Shown: positions 45,217 through 56,199, counted from the first letter of the stretch. The stretch is DNA of 64,000 bases from Hyphomicrobium sulfonivorans (GCF_013306565.1 NZ_PZPO01000002.1:570501-634500); one strand, 5' to 3'. Notes: generated by a model not told the origin, from the sequence alone. Numbers and translations are program-made.

Positions 45217-45241
45217 TGGGGCGCATATTTTATGCGTCCCT
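45217..45241 (+). terminator. Hairpin after pmtA
   Basis: GGGGCGCATA and TATGCGTCCC form an inverted repeat around TTT, 26 bases past the pmtA stop. The tract that follows (TGTTCTTGA) is only partly T-rich. Confidence 0.6.
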
Positions 45242-45245
45242 GTTC

Positions 45246-45275
45246 TTGACAGTAGAGCATCTGCGTCCCTATAGA
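45246..45275 (+). promoter_or_regulatory. Promoter of tRNA-Met
   Basis: TTGACA (45246-45251) and TATAGA (45270-45275) with an 18-base spacer are close to the sigma-70 consensus. The tRNA begins 13 bases downstream. Confidence 0.8.
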
Positions 45276-45288
45276 CGCGATCTCAAGT

Positions 45289-45365
45289 GGCGGGATAGCT
45301 CAGTTGGTTAGAGCGGCGGAATCATAATCCGTAGGTCCCCGGTTCAAGTCCGGGTTCCGCTACCA
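45289..45365 (+). tRNA. tRNA-Met (CAT), elongator type
   Basis: 77 bases with encoded CCA. The acceptor, D (GCTC/GAGC), anticodon and T stems pair. The anticodon is CAT in a loop A-T-C-A-T-A-A. The 1-72 pair is G-T. This matches alphaproteobacterial elongator tRNA-Met. An Ile2-type (lysidine) tRNA also has CAT, but the body here fits Met. Confidence 0.85.
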
Positions 45366-45656
45366 AATTTTCCTTTTATTTTACAAGGTTGCCGCCCGGC
45401 CCATGGCTGGCTTGTTGGCGGCACACAATGCGAACAAAGCGACATCTGCGTACGGCGCGACGCACAAAAGTCGGCACAGCCCGTTCCTTTCTGTCCAAGC
45501 TTCTCAAACGCTACTGCGACTCGGTCCGTCAGCCATGCGCTGCAAGCCGCATCGCGATCCTCACCGGCGTGTGAATCAGCCATAAAAGCCATCGCGCGTG
45601 CCGCCTTGAAACGTTGCGGTCGCTCGGCGCCGGACGAACCGGGCGGCGAAGCGCCG

Positions 45657-46724
45657 ATGGGCTGCGAGCGCGGGATGGGGGGCGGCTTGGTTCGAGACAC
45701 AATTGCTGGGCCAACGAAGGCAGCGAACGGCGGCGATGGCCGGGACGTAGCCTTTCTGGCCCGACAGGCGTGGCCCTGGCTGCGCCAGACCGATGATGCA
45801 GCCGGACGCCACGGCGGCATGTCTGTGCGGCTGCAACTCAGCGACCGTTCGAACTGGCTGGTTGTGTTTGATGATCTGGTGGAGCCGGTCGAGACCGATC
45901 TGCCGAAAGAGCGCCGCATCCTCTTTGCCCATACGCCGCCCATTGGCCGCAAACATCGCGCAGGCTTCATCAATCAGTTCGGCGTGGTGGCTTCACCGCA
46001 GCCGATCCGGGGCTTTGCGGGCCGCTGGGTGGCGAGCCAACCCGCTAAGCCATGGCGCATTGGTGTGCGCGTAGGCGAGGACGGCGCGAGCGTGCGGGCC
46101 GATCTGTCCGTGCTGCGTGCAATGGCGGTGCCCGAGCCGAAGGCCAAGCGCATATCGCTGATCAGCAGCCCGATGCCGGACAAGAAACGCGAGCGGGCAC
46201 GGCAGGCGCTGCTGGCGCAACTGCGGCTGCACTTCGCCGATGACGTCGATATTTTCGGCGACGGCTTCATGCCGTTGCAGGACACCGCCTCCGCGATCCT
46301 GCCCTATCGCTATCATCTGGTGCTGGAAGATAGCGAACTCGACCATTGCTGGACGGAGCGATTGGCTGACGCTTACCTAGGCTTCACGCTGCCTCTGTTC
46401 GCCGGCTGCAGCAACGTTGTCGACTATTTCCCCAAGAAGGCGCTGGTGGCGCTGCCATCGCTGGAAGACCGACCGGGGATCCTGCGTCTGATCACCAACG
46501 TGCTGGCAAAGGACCCGTGGGCTGAGCGGCTGGATGCGATACGGGTGGCGCGCGCCGGCATCCTCGACCGCCACAACCTGTTCTCGCTGATCGAGCGCTG
46601 GACGGCACCGGCGCGATCGGGCGTCAGCCTGGAAGCTGAGCGTTTGGCGCAGCCGGAAATTGTTCGACCCGCCGTGGAATGCGGTGCGTGGTCGACGCTG
46701 CTGCGTCGCATCGGATTACGATAG
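45657..46724 (+). CDS. Glycosyltransferase family 10 (fucosyltransferase-like) protein
   Basis: About 355 residues from ATG 45657; ATG 45675 or TTG 45606 are alternatives because the N-terminus is variable. The C-terminal donor-binding part resembles GT10: YRYHLVLEDSELDHCWTERL, then DAYLGFTLPLFAGCSNVVDYF. The Asn of the usual ENS motif is Asp here (LEDSE). Known GT10 enzymes transfer fucose to lipopolysaccharide or glycans; the sugar here is unknown. It lies behind the tRNA-Met and next to rfbD, which is antisense to it. Confidence 0.72.
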   Translation: MGCERGMGGGLVRDTIAGPTKAANGGDGRDVAFLARQAWPWLRQTDDAAGRHGGMSVRLQLSDRSNWLVVFDDLVEPVETDLPKERRILFAHTPPIGRKHRAGFINQFGVVASPQPIRGFAGRWVASQPAKPWRIGVRVGEDGASVRADLSVLRAMAVPEPKAKRISLISSPMPDKKRERARQALLAQLRLHFADDVDIFGDGFMPLQDTASAILPYRYHLVLEDSELDHCWTERLADAYLGFTLPLFAGCSNVVDYFPKKALVALPSLEDRPGILRLITNVLAKDPWAERLDAIRVARAGILDRHNLFSLIERWTAPARSGVSLEAERLAQPEIVRPAVECGAWSTLLRRIGLR

Positions 46725-46755
46725 AAACGCAGACGCAGAGCGGCCGCTTGGCCGG

Positions 46756-47658
46756 TCAGTCCTGCAGAATGCGCTCGACGCATTCGCCAACGGCCTGCTG
46801 CCAAGGCGGCAGACGCAGGCCAAACGTGGTTTCCAGTTTTGAACAATCCAGCACCGCGTTGGCAGGGCGCTGGGCCGGTGTCGGATATTCAAGGCTTGCT
46901 ATCGCTTCAACAGCTGCACGCGGACCGCCCAACGCAGCGGAACGGCGGAAAATCTCTTCAGCGAAGCCGTGCCATGATGTCGAGCCGGAGTTGGCCGCAT
47001 GATACGTGCCCCACACCGCTTGACCATTGGCGCCAGCTGCCGCTTCCGGGGCTGACACCTGACGCGCCAGTTCGAGAATGGCGGCGACCAGATGCGGCGC
47101 ATAGCTGGGGCTGCCGTGCTGATCGGCAACGACGCGAATACGTTCGCGTTCAGCTGCCTGCGCGAGCATCGATTTGACGAAGTTGCGCCCGCCGGGGCTG
47201 AACACCCACGAAGTGCGCAGAATGATGTGACGCGGGTTTGCCGCGCGCACGGCTTCTTCGCCTTCCAGCTTCGAATGGCCGAATACCGTTACTGGATTGG
47301 TTGCGTCGTCTTCAGTGTAGGGCGACGCTTTGTTGCCATCGAAAACGTAGTCGGTGGACAAATGGATGATGGGAATGCCGCGCCGTGCCGCCGCTTCAGC
47401 CAGCATGCGCGCGCCATCGCGATTGAGCGCATAGGCGCGCTCGACTTCCGTTTCAGCGGCATCAACGGCGGTGTAGGCGGCGGAATTGATGATGACCGTT
47501 GGCGAGATGCCGGACAGCGCGCGTTCAATGGAGCGGGCTTCGCATATGTCCAGCGCGGCGCGCCCAACTGCACAGGCGCTGACGTCGGGGCATGCAGGGG
47601 CCATTTCAACGAGTGCCCGCGCTACCTGACCTTGCCATCCGGCGATCAACAGGCGCAT
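46756..47658 (-). CDS. rfbD: dTDP-4-dehydrorhamnose reductase RfbD
   Basis: 300 residues. SDR fold with GWQGQVARAL (glycine motif), IINSAAYTAVDAAE, STDYVFDGNKASPY (T102) and the Lys of the catalytic motif in VFGHSK (K130). The catalytic Tyr of YxxxK is Phe126 here, confirmed in the codon TTC. The enzyme normally makes dTDP-L-rhamnose. It is the last gene of a minus-strand group with a small quinoprotein-like gene and a DUF2165 gene upstream. No rmlA, B or C gene is in the window. Confidence 0.85.
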   Translation of the reverse strand: MRLLIAGWQGQVARALVEMAPACPDVSACAVGRAALDICEARSIERALSGISPTVIINSAAYTAVDAAETEVERAYALNRDGARMLAEAAARRGIPIIHLSTDYVFDGNKASPYTEDDATNPVTVFGHSKLEGEEAVRAANPRHIILRTSWVFSPGGRNFVKSMLAQAAERERIRVVADQHGSPSYAPHLVAAILELARQVSAPEAAAGANGQAVWGTYHAANSGSTSWHGFAEEIFRRSAALGGPRAAVEAIASLEYPTPAQRPANAVLDCSKLETTFGLRLPPWQQAVGECVERILQD

Positions 47659-47682
47659 GCGAAACCTCCCCGTTGCAAAATC

Positions 47683-47988
47683 CTAATCGTGGCTGATCGC
47701 CAAAGTCGTTTCGCCGGAGCCTCTGCCGCGCCGGTTGACTTGCCAGAGCAGCGCGCCATCCTCGGCTGAAATTGCAAACACATGCCCCATGCATGCGGCA
47801 ATAACGGTGCCTTCAACCAGACGCACGCTGACGGGCTGGCCCTCGCACGGCAGTCCGGCGGGGAATTCCGCCAGCGCACGCTCCCACACCAGCCGTCCGC
47901 TGGCGATTTCAAGCAACATGACCGACCCGGCATGCCCAACCGCTACGCAGGCGCCCGACCGCTCGGATGATGTGTGACGCTCACGCAA
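47683..47988 (-). CDS. Small PQQ-like beta-propeller repeat protein
   Basis: 101 residues from a TTG at 47988 that overlaps the DUF2165 stop. Two propeller blade-like repeats are visible: VAVGHAGSVMLLEIASGRLV with WERAL, and TVIAACMGHVFAISAEDGAL with LWQVN. Each has the G-x-V-x-A-LD/E-x-x-G-x-x-x-W pattern of PQQ-like repeats. A full propeller needs six or more blades, so this may be a fragment, a subunit, or a truncated gene. No signal peptide. Confidence 0.5.
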   Translation of the reverse strand: MRERHTSSERSGACVAVGHAGSVMLLEIASGRLVWERALAEFPAGLPCEGQPVSVRLVEGTVIAACMGHVFAISAEDGALLWQVNRRGRGSGETTLAISHD

Positions 47989-48475
47989 GTTCGTCGTCCC
48001 TCTGGTTCAGAAACAGCAGCACCAACCCGATGCACACAATGAAGCGGAACGCGGCCTGCTGACCGTTCCACGTCTGCGATTGCCACATCTGGAACCACTC
48101 GCCGCCTATGGTCATGAAGCCGAAGAACCAAAGCGTAAAGCCGAGCGTTAGCCCGATGGTGGCCAAATCCTTAGCGGCGTTGAAGTGCTGGGCGCCGGCA
48201 GTGCGGACACGCCACAACCGCCGTGCGCCGATGATGCACAAAAAGCCGGTAAGCAGTTCGGCGGTGATAATGAGGGCATAGGCGAGGTGATGCAGCAGCG
48301 GGCTGGTGATGGCGCGCCACGTGAGCGTAGAGGTCGGGAAAATGGTGTCCATCGACATCACATGCTGCACAAAGGCGTAGTTTGTGCCGTAATCGATGAT
48401 GTTGTCGAGGCCGATCAGCAGCGCGCAAAGCCCGATCAGCAACACCAGCAGGACTTTGGCCGTGCGGATCACCAT
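47981..48475 (-). CDS. DUF2165 membrane protein
   Basis: 164 residues with four helices: AKVLLVLLIGLCALLIGLDN, LAYALIITAELLTGFLCII, IGLTLGFTLWFFGFMTIG and FRFIVCIGLVLLFLNQRD. The central GEWFQMWQSQTWNGQQAAFR is the conserved DUF2165 segment. Function is unknown. Its stop overlaps the start of the small quinoprotein-like gene, so they are likely cotranscribed. Confidence 0.87.
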   Translation of the reverse strand: MVIRTAKVLLVLLIGLCALLIGLDNIIDYGTNYAFVQHVMSMDTIFPTSTLTWRAITSPLLHHLAYALIITAELLTGFLCIIGARRLWRVRTAGAQHFNAAKDLATIGLTLGFTLWFFGFMTIGGEWFQMWQSQTWNGQQAAFRFIVCIGLVLLFLNQRDDELA

Positions 48476-48584
48476 ATCCAGCCTCGCGATTCGATCCCGC
48501 CATTATGGGATGCTGGCGAGGCGCCGCCAACTCCGCTACTGAAGCGCGCAACAACCCGTTAACAGCACGAGGACGAGACCGCCC

Positions 48585-49259
48585 ATGGCCAATTCCGATA
48601 AATCCGCACCGGCCGCCAAAGGGCTTAAGGCAGCGATCGTGCCGGTGACGCCGTTCCAGCAGAATTGCACGCTGCTGTGGGACCCCGAGACGATGGTGGG
48701 CGCGGTTGTCGATCCGGGCGGCGATCTCGATCGCATCGAGGGTGCCATCGCTGAGATCGGCATGAAGCCGGAGAAAATTCTGCTCACCCATGGCCACATC
48801 GATCATGCGGGCGGCGCTGCTGAGCTGCGCGAGCGGCTGGGCGGTATTCCGATCGAAGGGCCGCACGCCGCTGAGCAGCCGCTGCTGGACAATCTGGAAA
48901 CGCAGGCCGCATCCTATGGCATTCCGGCGCGCACGGTGACGCCTGACCGCTGGCTGGCCGATGGTGAAACGGTTGAGGTGGCGGGCCACATGTTCGAAGT
49001 GCTGCACTGCCCGGGCCATTCGCCGGGTTCGGTGGTGCTGCTCAACCGGGCGCAAAGCTTTGCGATGATGGGCGACGTGCTGTTTCAGGGGTCGGTCGGG
49101 CGTACCGACTTGCCGCTCGGCAGCCATGAGACGCTGATGAATTCGATCCGCACCAAGCTGCTGCCGTTGCCCGACGAGATCGCTTTCATCTGCGGCCATG
49201 GGCCGACCAGCACCATCGGGCATGAGCGCCGCACCAACCCGTTTATCGCCGGGCTGTAA
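48585..49259 (+). CDS. Glyoxalase II-like MBL-fold hydrolase (YcbL type)
   Basis: 224 residues. The zinc site THGHIDHAGG (H-x-H-x-D-H), then HCPGHSPGSVV, DVLFQGSVGRTD and CGHGPTSTIGHE are the metallo-beta-lactamase motifs in order. The length and the FQQNCTLLWD segment match YcbL, a type II glyoxalase acting on S-D-lactoylglutathione or similar thioesters. It starts 110 bases from and divergent to the DUF2165 gene. The terminator follows about 65 bases after the stop. Confidence 0.9.
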   Translation: MANSDKSAPAAKGLKAAIVPVTPFQQNCTLLWDPETMVGAVVDPGGDLDRIEGAIAEIGMKPEKILLTHGHIDHAGGAAELRERLGGIPIEGPHAAEQPLLDNLETQAASYGIPARTVTPDRWLADGETVEVAGHMFEVLHCPGHSPGSVVLLNRAQSFAMMGDVLFQGSVGRTDLPLGSHETLMNSIRTKLLPLPDEIAFICGHGPTSTIGHERRTNPFIAGL

Positions 49260-49323
49260 AACCGTCGTTTGTCATGGCTGGCTGTATTTGTCTGCCATGA
49301 CCATGATGATCGGCGCGAGCTAC

Positions 49324-49362
49324 AAAAAAGCCGTTCTGCAATCAACGGCAGAACGGCTTTTT
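49324..49362 (+). terminator. Terminator after the glyoxalase II-like gene
   Basis: AAAAAAGCCGTTCTGC pairs with GCAGAACGGCTTTTT around an 8-base loop. It is a strong terminator on both strands and lies between the convergent hydrolase and secreted-protein genes. Confidence 0.88.
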
Positions 49363-49403
49363 GATTTTAGCGAGTGGAAAGCGCGTGTCGGCCAGAGCGC
49401 GGC

Positions 49404-49766
49404 TCAGAAACTGCGCTCCCAGCGAAGGCAGCCAAACGCGCCGCATTCCTGCTGCAGCGTGCCGACGCCGATCGGCGTTGCATTGTCGACATTGGCCCAG
49501 ACATCGACCGTGTTGACGCGCAGCGTCTCGGAGCAGCTTGTCCGGCAATAAACCCACGTGCCGCGCGGCAGGCGTACCTGATAGCCGACGTCGGTGTTGC
49601 GATAGGGCGCCCGGATCGAGCCGTTGCCGTCATGGCTGTGTGCGGTGACGTAACCGAGGATCTTGCTGACGGCGCGCGGGCGGGCCGATGCCGGCGTCGC
49701 GATCAGCGCAAAAGCGGCGAGTGCCATCAACACCGACGCGGCGAACGGAAAGCGATTCATCTTCAT
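49404..49766 (-). CDS. Secreted small protein with paired cysteines, unknown
   Basis: 120 residues. Signal peptide MKMNRFPFAASVLMALAAFA ends near TPASARP. The mature chain has a globular pattern with WVYCRTSCSETLRVNTVD, then GVGTLQQECGAFGCLRWER, giving two cysteine pairs that probably form disulfides. Similar short proteins are widespread in Hyphomicrobiales, but no function is known to me. It lies antisense to, and past the terminator of, the glyoxalase gene. Confidence 0.7.
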   Translation of the reverse strand: MKMNRFPFAASVLMALAAFALIATPASARPRAVSKILGYVTAHSHDGNGSIRAPYRNTDVGYQVRLPRGTWVYCRTSCSETLRVNTVDVWANVDNATPIGVGTLQQECGAFGCLRWERSF

Positions 49767-50049
49767 CTCCGACTATCCTGCGGCCTGAGCCGTCCGGTGT
49801 TTCGCGCCTGAACGGTGACGTCGGCGCGCTATACGATCCCTGGTGCGTGAAGCCGATGTCCCGTGCGCGCCGGGAGCAGCAGCTCAATTCGTTTCCACGT
49901 TAGCACGATTGTGATTCGTGCCTCCGTGCGCCGGTCGATCCGGCCGGGCGTGTGTCCTCACAGCATCAATGGCGCAGCTGCCCCATTGGGATGCCACCGT
50001 GAAGCCCGAAGGTCCCCCGATGGCGTGCAGCCCCAGAGCAGGCCCCAGG

Positions 50050-50541
50050 TCAGCCGTTGCGCGCGAAGCTGATGTTGACGCCTTTCAGAGCCGAGCCTTG
50101 CGTTGACAGCGAAACCGACTGTTTGGCGCCGGTGAATGAGACCGAGAGCTGGCCGTTGAGAGCGCCGCCGCCGATGTTCAGGCGCAGTTTCGATTCATCC
50201 GCGCTGCCGGAGATAGTGCCGGTCTGGTTGAAGTTGCGCTCTTCCCAGGTGCCGGTCACACGGCCGTTGGCATAGGTCAGCTGCGAGCGCAGTTCGACCT
50301 TGGTGGAGGGGTTGGCGCAGATGATATTCAACCGCATCTGGTTGTTGCCGGTGCCGGAATAATAGCCCTTGCAGGAGAGCTTCTCGTTCTTGCCGCCCTC
50401 AATGCGCGCAGTGCCTTTGCCGCTCCATGCGCCCACTAGAGACGGGAAGGGGCTGTCTGCCAGCGCAGTGGTGGCGCCAGTCAATGCCATGGCCATGGCA
50501 CCTGCAGCCAATGCACCAGCACTTTGCTTCACCCAGTCCAC
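50050..50541 (-). CDS. Secreted beta-rich protein, unknown
   Basis: 163 residues from a GTG at 50541 (a second GTG at 50544 is possible), with GGAGGAGC upstream; the frame remains open to 50652. The signal peptide (VKQSAGALAAGAMAMALTGA) ends near ALADS. The mature part begins FPSLVGAWSGKGTARIEGG and is a run of beta-strand-like segments with CKGYYSGTGNNQMRLNIIC, giving a cysteine pair. It resembles conserved hypothetical proteins of Bradyrhizobiaceae-type organisms. The function is unknown. Confidence 0.68.
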   Translation of the reverse strand: MDWVKQSAGALAAGAMAMALTGATTALADSPFPSLVGAWSGKGTARIEGGKNEKLSCKGYYSGTGNNQMRLNIICANPSTKVELRSQLTYANGRVTGTWEERNFNQTGTISGSADESKLRLNIGGGALNGQLSVSFTGAKQSVSLSTQGSALKGVNISFARNG

Positions 50542-50960
50542 CACACGCTCCTCCCAATACAATGCCAACAGGCGATAGATCCGCGGCCACCCGGCGCCAT
50601 CCAGGCAGCTCAAAGCAGCGGCCGGATAATCCTCGTTAACCCGATGTCCCAAAATAGTACGTGCTTGGTTAAATAAGTATCTAGTGCCTGCTGCTGCAAC
50701 CCGGCGATTTGCATTCGCCTGGGTGATCGAGACGGAAAGTGGCCATTGCTGCGAAAAATGCAGCTTCTGTGGCTGAAGGGCCGCATTGGAACGCTCTATC
50801 GGCCAGGATTTTGTCGGCTGAGAACGACAAACAAAGCAAAGACGCAGGGCTGTTTAGGTCCGGGTTGTGGGCAGCGGCGCGAAAAATGAAATGATGCGAT
50901 GCGGAAACGCAGATGGCTGTTGCTTCATTGCGAACGGTAGCTATATTGCGCCGCTTCCAA
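50542..50960. other. Intergenic stretch before tRNA-Ser
   Basis: 419 bases with no convincing gene. It contains A/T-rich parts around 50660-50680 and 50820-50850, and probably includes the promoter of tRNA-Ser near its right end; I cannot pick a clear -35/-10 pair. Confidence 0.5.
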
Positions 50961-51050
50961 GGAGGGGTGGCCGAGTGGTTGAAGGCGCACGCCTGGAACG
51001 CGTGTGGGCGGGAAACCGTCTCGTGGGTTCGAATCCCACCCCCTCCGCCA
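50961..51050 (+). tRNA. tRNA-Ser (GGA)
   Basis: 90 bases with a variable arm and encoded CCA. The GGA anticodon is in CTGGAAC; the T-arm GGGTTCGAATCCC is perfect and the acceptor stem GGAGGGG pairs with CCCCTCC. The integrase gene starts 115 bases downstream, so the 3' end is the probable attachment site of the island. Confidence 0.92.
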
Positions 51051-51120
51051 CTGGGTTTTTGCAGAAACCTTTATAAAACAAGCACTTAAATAATAAGACT
51101 GGCCTTCCTGACCGACGTTT

Positions 51121-51150
51121 AATACCGTTTCAAGGTATAAGCCACGGTAT
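51121..51150. promoter_or_regulatory. ATACC/GGTAT repeats upstream of the integrase
   Basis: ATACC (51122-51126), GGTAT (51134-51138) and GGTAT (51146-51150) lie 16-44 bases before the integrase start. The first two are inverted and the last two are direct repeats 12 bases apart. They could be excisionase or repressor sites. Confidence 0.4.
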
Positions 51151-51165
51151 AAATCAGGATCAGCT

Positions 51166-52479
51166 ATGCGCCCCATCAAACCTCAGAACCTCCAAGGCAT
51201 CTGGTCTCTCGTTCGGTTTCCACCCAAGCGCTACCAGCATGTCGAGCGGCGCAAGGTGGTCAGGATCACAACCGGCATCCGCGCCGTTGATGATCCCCGC
51301 GCCATCCGGGCGTATGATGTTGTCCAAGCCCTGAACGCTGAACTCGAAGCCTATTGGGAAAGCCTGCTGAACGGCCGCCCCACGGCGCCCATCAGCGCCG
51401 AGAACGCCCGCGCCCATGCCCGGCGCCTTGGCTTCGCTTATGTGCCGGCAACGGCACTTGCTGAAGGCTCATATGCTGAGCTGATCGCCCGGATTAAGGC
51501 GCTCGAAGGATCGGGCAACCTGAAGAATGAACGGGCGGTTGCCGGCGTATTGGGTGGCGCCTCGAAAAGCCAAATAGCCCTATCCAATCTGGTCGAGGAA
51601 TATAAGAAGGTCATCCGCGTTGAATTGAAGGATCATTCACCGGACCAATTGCGCAAGTGGGCGAACGCAAAAATTCGCGCTGTTGAAAACCTGCAAACGG
51701 TGATTGGGCGCGATCTATATATTGAGGATCTGACGCGGGAACACGCCCTTGATTTCCGCGATTGGTGGCAGGATCGGATTATCGAGGAAGGCAAAAAGAT
51801 TGACACCGCGAATAAAGACTTCGGGCACATCAGCGTAATGCTCGACGGTGTAAGCAATTCCAAACGCCTCAACCTTGACCCCGTATTCAAAACGCTTCGC
51901 ATCAAGGGCGGAAACTATGAGCAGCGCGCGCCCTACCCGATCGACTTCGTGCAGGACCGTATCCTTGCAGACGGCGCGCTTGACGCCATGAACCCGGAAG
52001 CCCGGCGGGTGGTGTACGTGTGCGCGGAACTCGGCCTGCGGCCGGTCGAGGTGGTGAACCTGACCAAAAACTCGATCAAGCTGGACGCCGAGATCCCCCA
52101 CCTGCTGATCCAGCCGGAAGGCCGGGTGCTGAAAACCGACCACAGCGAGCGGCATGTGCCGCTGGTAGGTGTGGCGCTGGAAGCGATGAAGAAGCAGCCC
52201 GAGGGCTTTCCGACCTACTTCGACAACTCAAGCGGCCTTTCGGCGACTGTAAACAAGTTTTTCAAGGAGAACGGCTTGCGCCCGTTCCCCAAGGTCAGCC
52301 TCTATTCGCTTCGCCATACCTTCGAGGATCGGCTGACACAGATCGAGCCGCCCGAGAAGATCCAAGCCTATGCGATGGGGCACAAGTACGACCGGCCAAA
52401 GTACGGCAGCCCGCCGGAGCTAAAGCAGTTGTTGGGCTGGATGGAGAAGATTGCATTCAAGGCGCCGGCGCAGGTGTAG
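51166..52479 (+). CDS. Tyrosine site-specific integrase
   Basis: 437 residues. The C-terminal catalytic domain has Arg292 in CAELGLRPVEVVNLT, Arg383 in SLYSLRHTFEDRL, H406 in MGHKYDRPKYG and Y413 as the likely nucleophile. The His of the usual HxxR box II is replaced by Ser (S-L-R), a variation seen in some island integrases. The N-terminal half contains an arm/core DNA-binding domain (LSNLVEEYKKVIRVELKDHS). It is oriented away from tRNA-Ser and fits integration at its 3' end. Confidence 0.9.
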   Translation: MRPIKPQNLQGIWSLVRFPPKRYQHVERRKVVRITTGIRAVDDPRAIRAYDVVQALNAELEAYWESLLNGRPTAPISAENARAHARRLGFAYVPATALAEGSYAELIARIKALEGSGNLKNERAVAGVLGGASKSQIALSNLVEEYKKVIRVELKDHSPDQLRKWANAKIRAVENLQTVIGRDLYIEDLTREHALDFRDWWQDRIIEEGKKIDTANKDFGHISVMLDGVSNSKRLNLDPVFKTLRIKGGNYEQRAPYPIDFVQDRILADGALDAMNPEARRVVYVCAELGLRPVEVVNLTKNSIKLDAEIPHLLIQPEGRVLKTDHSERHVPLVGVALEAMKKQPEGFPTYFDNSSGLSATVNKFFKENGLRPFPKVSLYSLRHTFEDRLTQIEPPEKIQAYAMGHKYDRPKYGSPPELKQLLGWMEKIAFKAPAQV

Positions 52480-52629
52480 CGATGACAGCGTAGCCAATAC
52501 CCAAGCTCGTTGGCGTCGCGCGCCTTAGACGCTTGATGTCCCGTGGATCAATCGCCGATCCGGACAAAACGATCACTATGATTGGATAGAACGCGGCAGG
52601 TATTGCTGAGAGGCTGTACTATAGCTGGT

Positions 52630-53470
52630 TGAAAGGAATTCCTCGAAGCCGGCAAGCGGCGGTTGGCGGGCGATACGGCGCGGTCGGCAACAAACTCCGT
52701 CTCATCAAAAAAAGCATGACCGAGGATGGGGGCGACGAGGCATGAGGTATTCTGCCTCTGAAAAGCTCGAGATCCATCCGTATCGTCGAGCAGTCGCATC
52801 TGTCCGTCAGGCGAACGCTGGATTAGCTCGGGCATCCCGCCCGGCTCGTTTTACCGCTGGTACGATCAACTATCGCACTGGCGGCGTCGAAGCGCTGCAA
52901 GACAGATCGTCAGCACCCTCACGGGTCTGGATCGCGTATCTGAAGGTGATCGGCTGGGCCTACTTCTATCTGTCGACGATCCTCGATGACTTCTCGCGCG
53001 ACATCATCGCCTGGAAGCTGTGTACGACGATGCGCTGAGTACGTCACCGATACGTTGCAAATGGCGTTGGCAGTGTCGGGCTGCGGCAAGCGCACGCGTC
53101 GCGCACAAACCACGACTGCTCCTCGACAATGGTTCGAGTTACGTCTTCGGCGGAACTGTCTGAATGGCCCGAAGGGAAACGGCATGGGCCACGTCCGCAG
53201 TGCGCTCAACCATCCTCAAACCCTGGGCAAGATCGAGCGCTAGCACAGACATTGAAGAACGGCATCCTGCTCCAGAACTAGTATCTGTCAGTGACCTCGA
53301 GCAATCCGTGCTTCGCTTGGTCGAGCACTACAATGACGCCCTCTACCACGAACACCCTGGCAACATCACACCGGCCGATGTCTACTTCGGGCGGCGGCAG
53401 AACATTCTGAGCATGTGAGAACGGGTTCAACGCCACCATCCAACACCGACAATTGACCGACTTCAAAATA
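52630..53470 (+). pseudogene. Degraded IS3-family transposase (plus strand)
   Basis: An orfA tail (EFLEAGKRRLAGDTARSAT) at 52633-52690 is frameshifted, then an orfB starts about 52742 (RYSASEKLEIHPYRRAV). Integrase-core pieces follow in three frames: GWAYFYLSTILDDFSRDIIA, VTDTLQMALAVSGCGK, HPQTLGKIER and VLRLVEHYNDALYHE, NITPADVYFGRRQ. Frameshifts and stops separate them, so it is inactive. It lies just behind the integrase gene. Confidence 0.8.
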
Positions 53471-53529
53471 GCAGCATAAACTCCAACCCCAGCGATCCGA
53501 AAGCCTCCTATCCCTCAAGCCGAAAACTG

Positions 53530-53909
53530 TCTCAAAGAATTCGACGACGGACACACTCTCCGAAGGGAGACGTTTGAGCGTATGCTCGGCGACAACCTCT
53601 TTCAGTTCACGTGCTTCGTGGCGCAGATCCTTGACCTCGTTCGTCGTTGCTGACCGCGCCTTATCGCCCGCCAGGCGCCGCTTCACTCTTTCGACGAGAG
53701 CAATGCCCCCGCGCTCGTAGAACTTCAGCAATCGAGACCTCACCGCGCAGGCCAGAGGGCAATGCGGATTTTTTTCCACCGAATATTGTTTGCGCTTCTG
53801 GCGCATGCGAGCCGCTCCGATAGACTTTGACTGCCGCCGTCAGGTAAATTTTGGGATGAGATTTCCGAATCATCTGCACTCCTTCCAGACGCAGCGAGAT
53901 CGGACAGAG

Positions 53910-53910
<1 letters not shown>
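53530..53910 (-). pseudogene. Degraded IS3-family orfA (minus strand)
   Basis: The minus strand encodes PKIYLTAAVKVYRSGSHAPE, then, after frameshifts, YERGGIALVERVKRRLAGDK with EVKDLRHEARELKEVVAEH. The KRRLAGD-ARSAT block is also in the plus-strand remnant, so the two IS copies are related and inverted. It overlaps the start region of the polymerase-like gene. Confidence 0.72.
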
Positions 53911-55910
<2,000 letters not shown>

Positions 55911-56199
55911 CTCGGAGGAACCACCTTGGACGCCGGGTCAGATTCGAGTTGCTGGCTGGGTCAGTTTCACACCGCTGATGACACTGGCGCCACCAATCGG
56001 CGTCGGCGGGCAGCACCCGGCATCTCGATCAGCACATCGTTGCGTGACTTCGAAAATCGATGGCTACCAGACCGCATCCGCTGGCGTAGGTTCTTTCAAG
56101 GTCATGGTCGCGCTTCTCCAAAGTGTGGCTTCGGCACCTTCACTTTAGAGTGCTGTTGCCCGGCCCTGACCGCCTGTCTGCGTGATGTGCGCCACAGGC

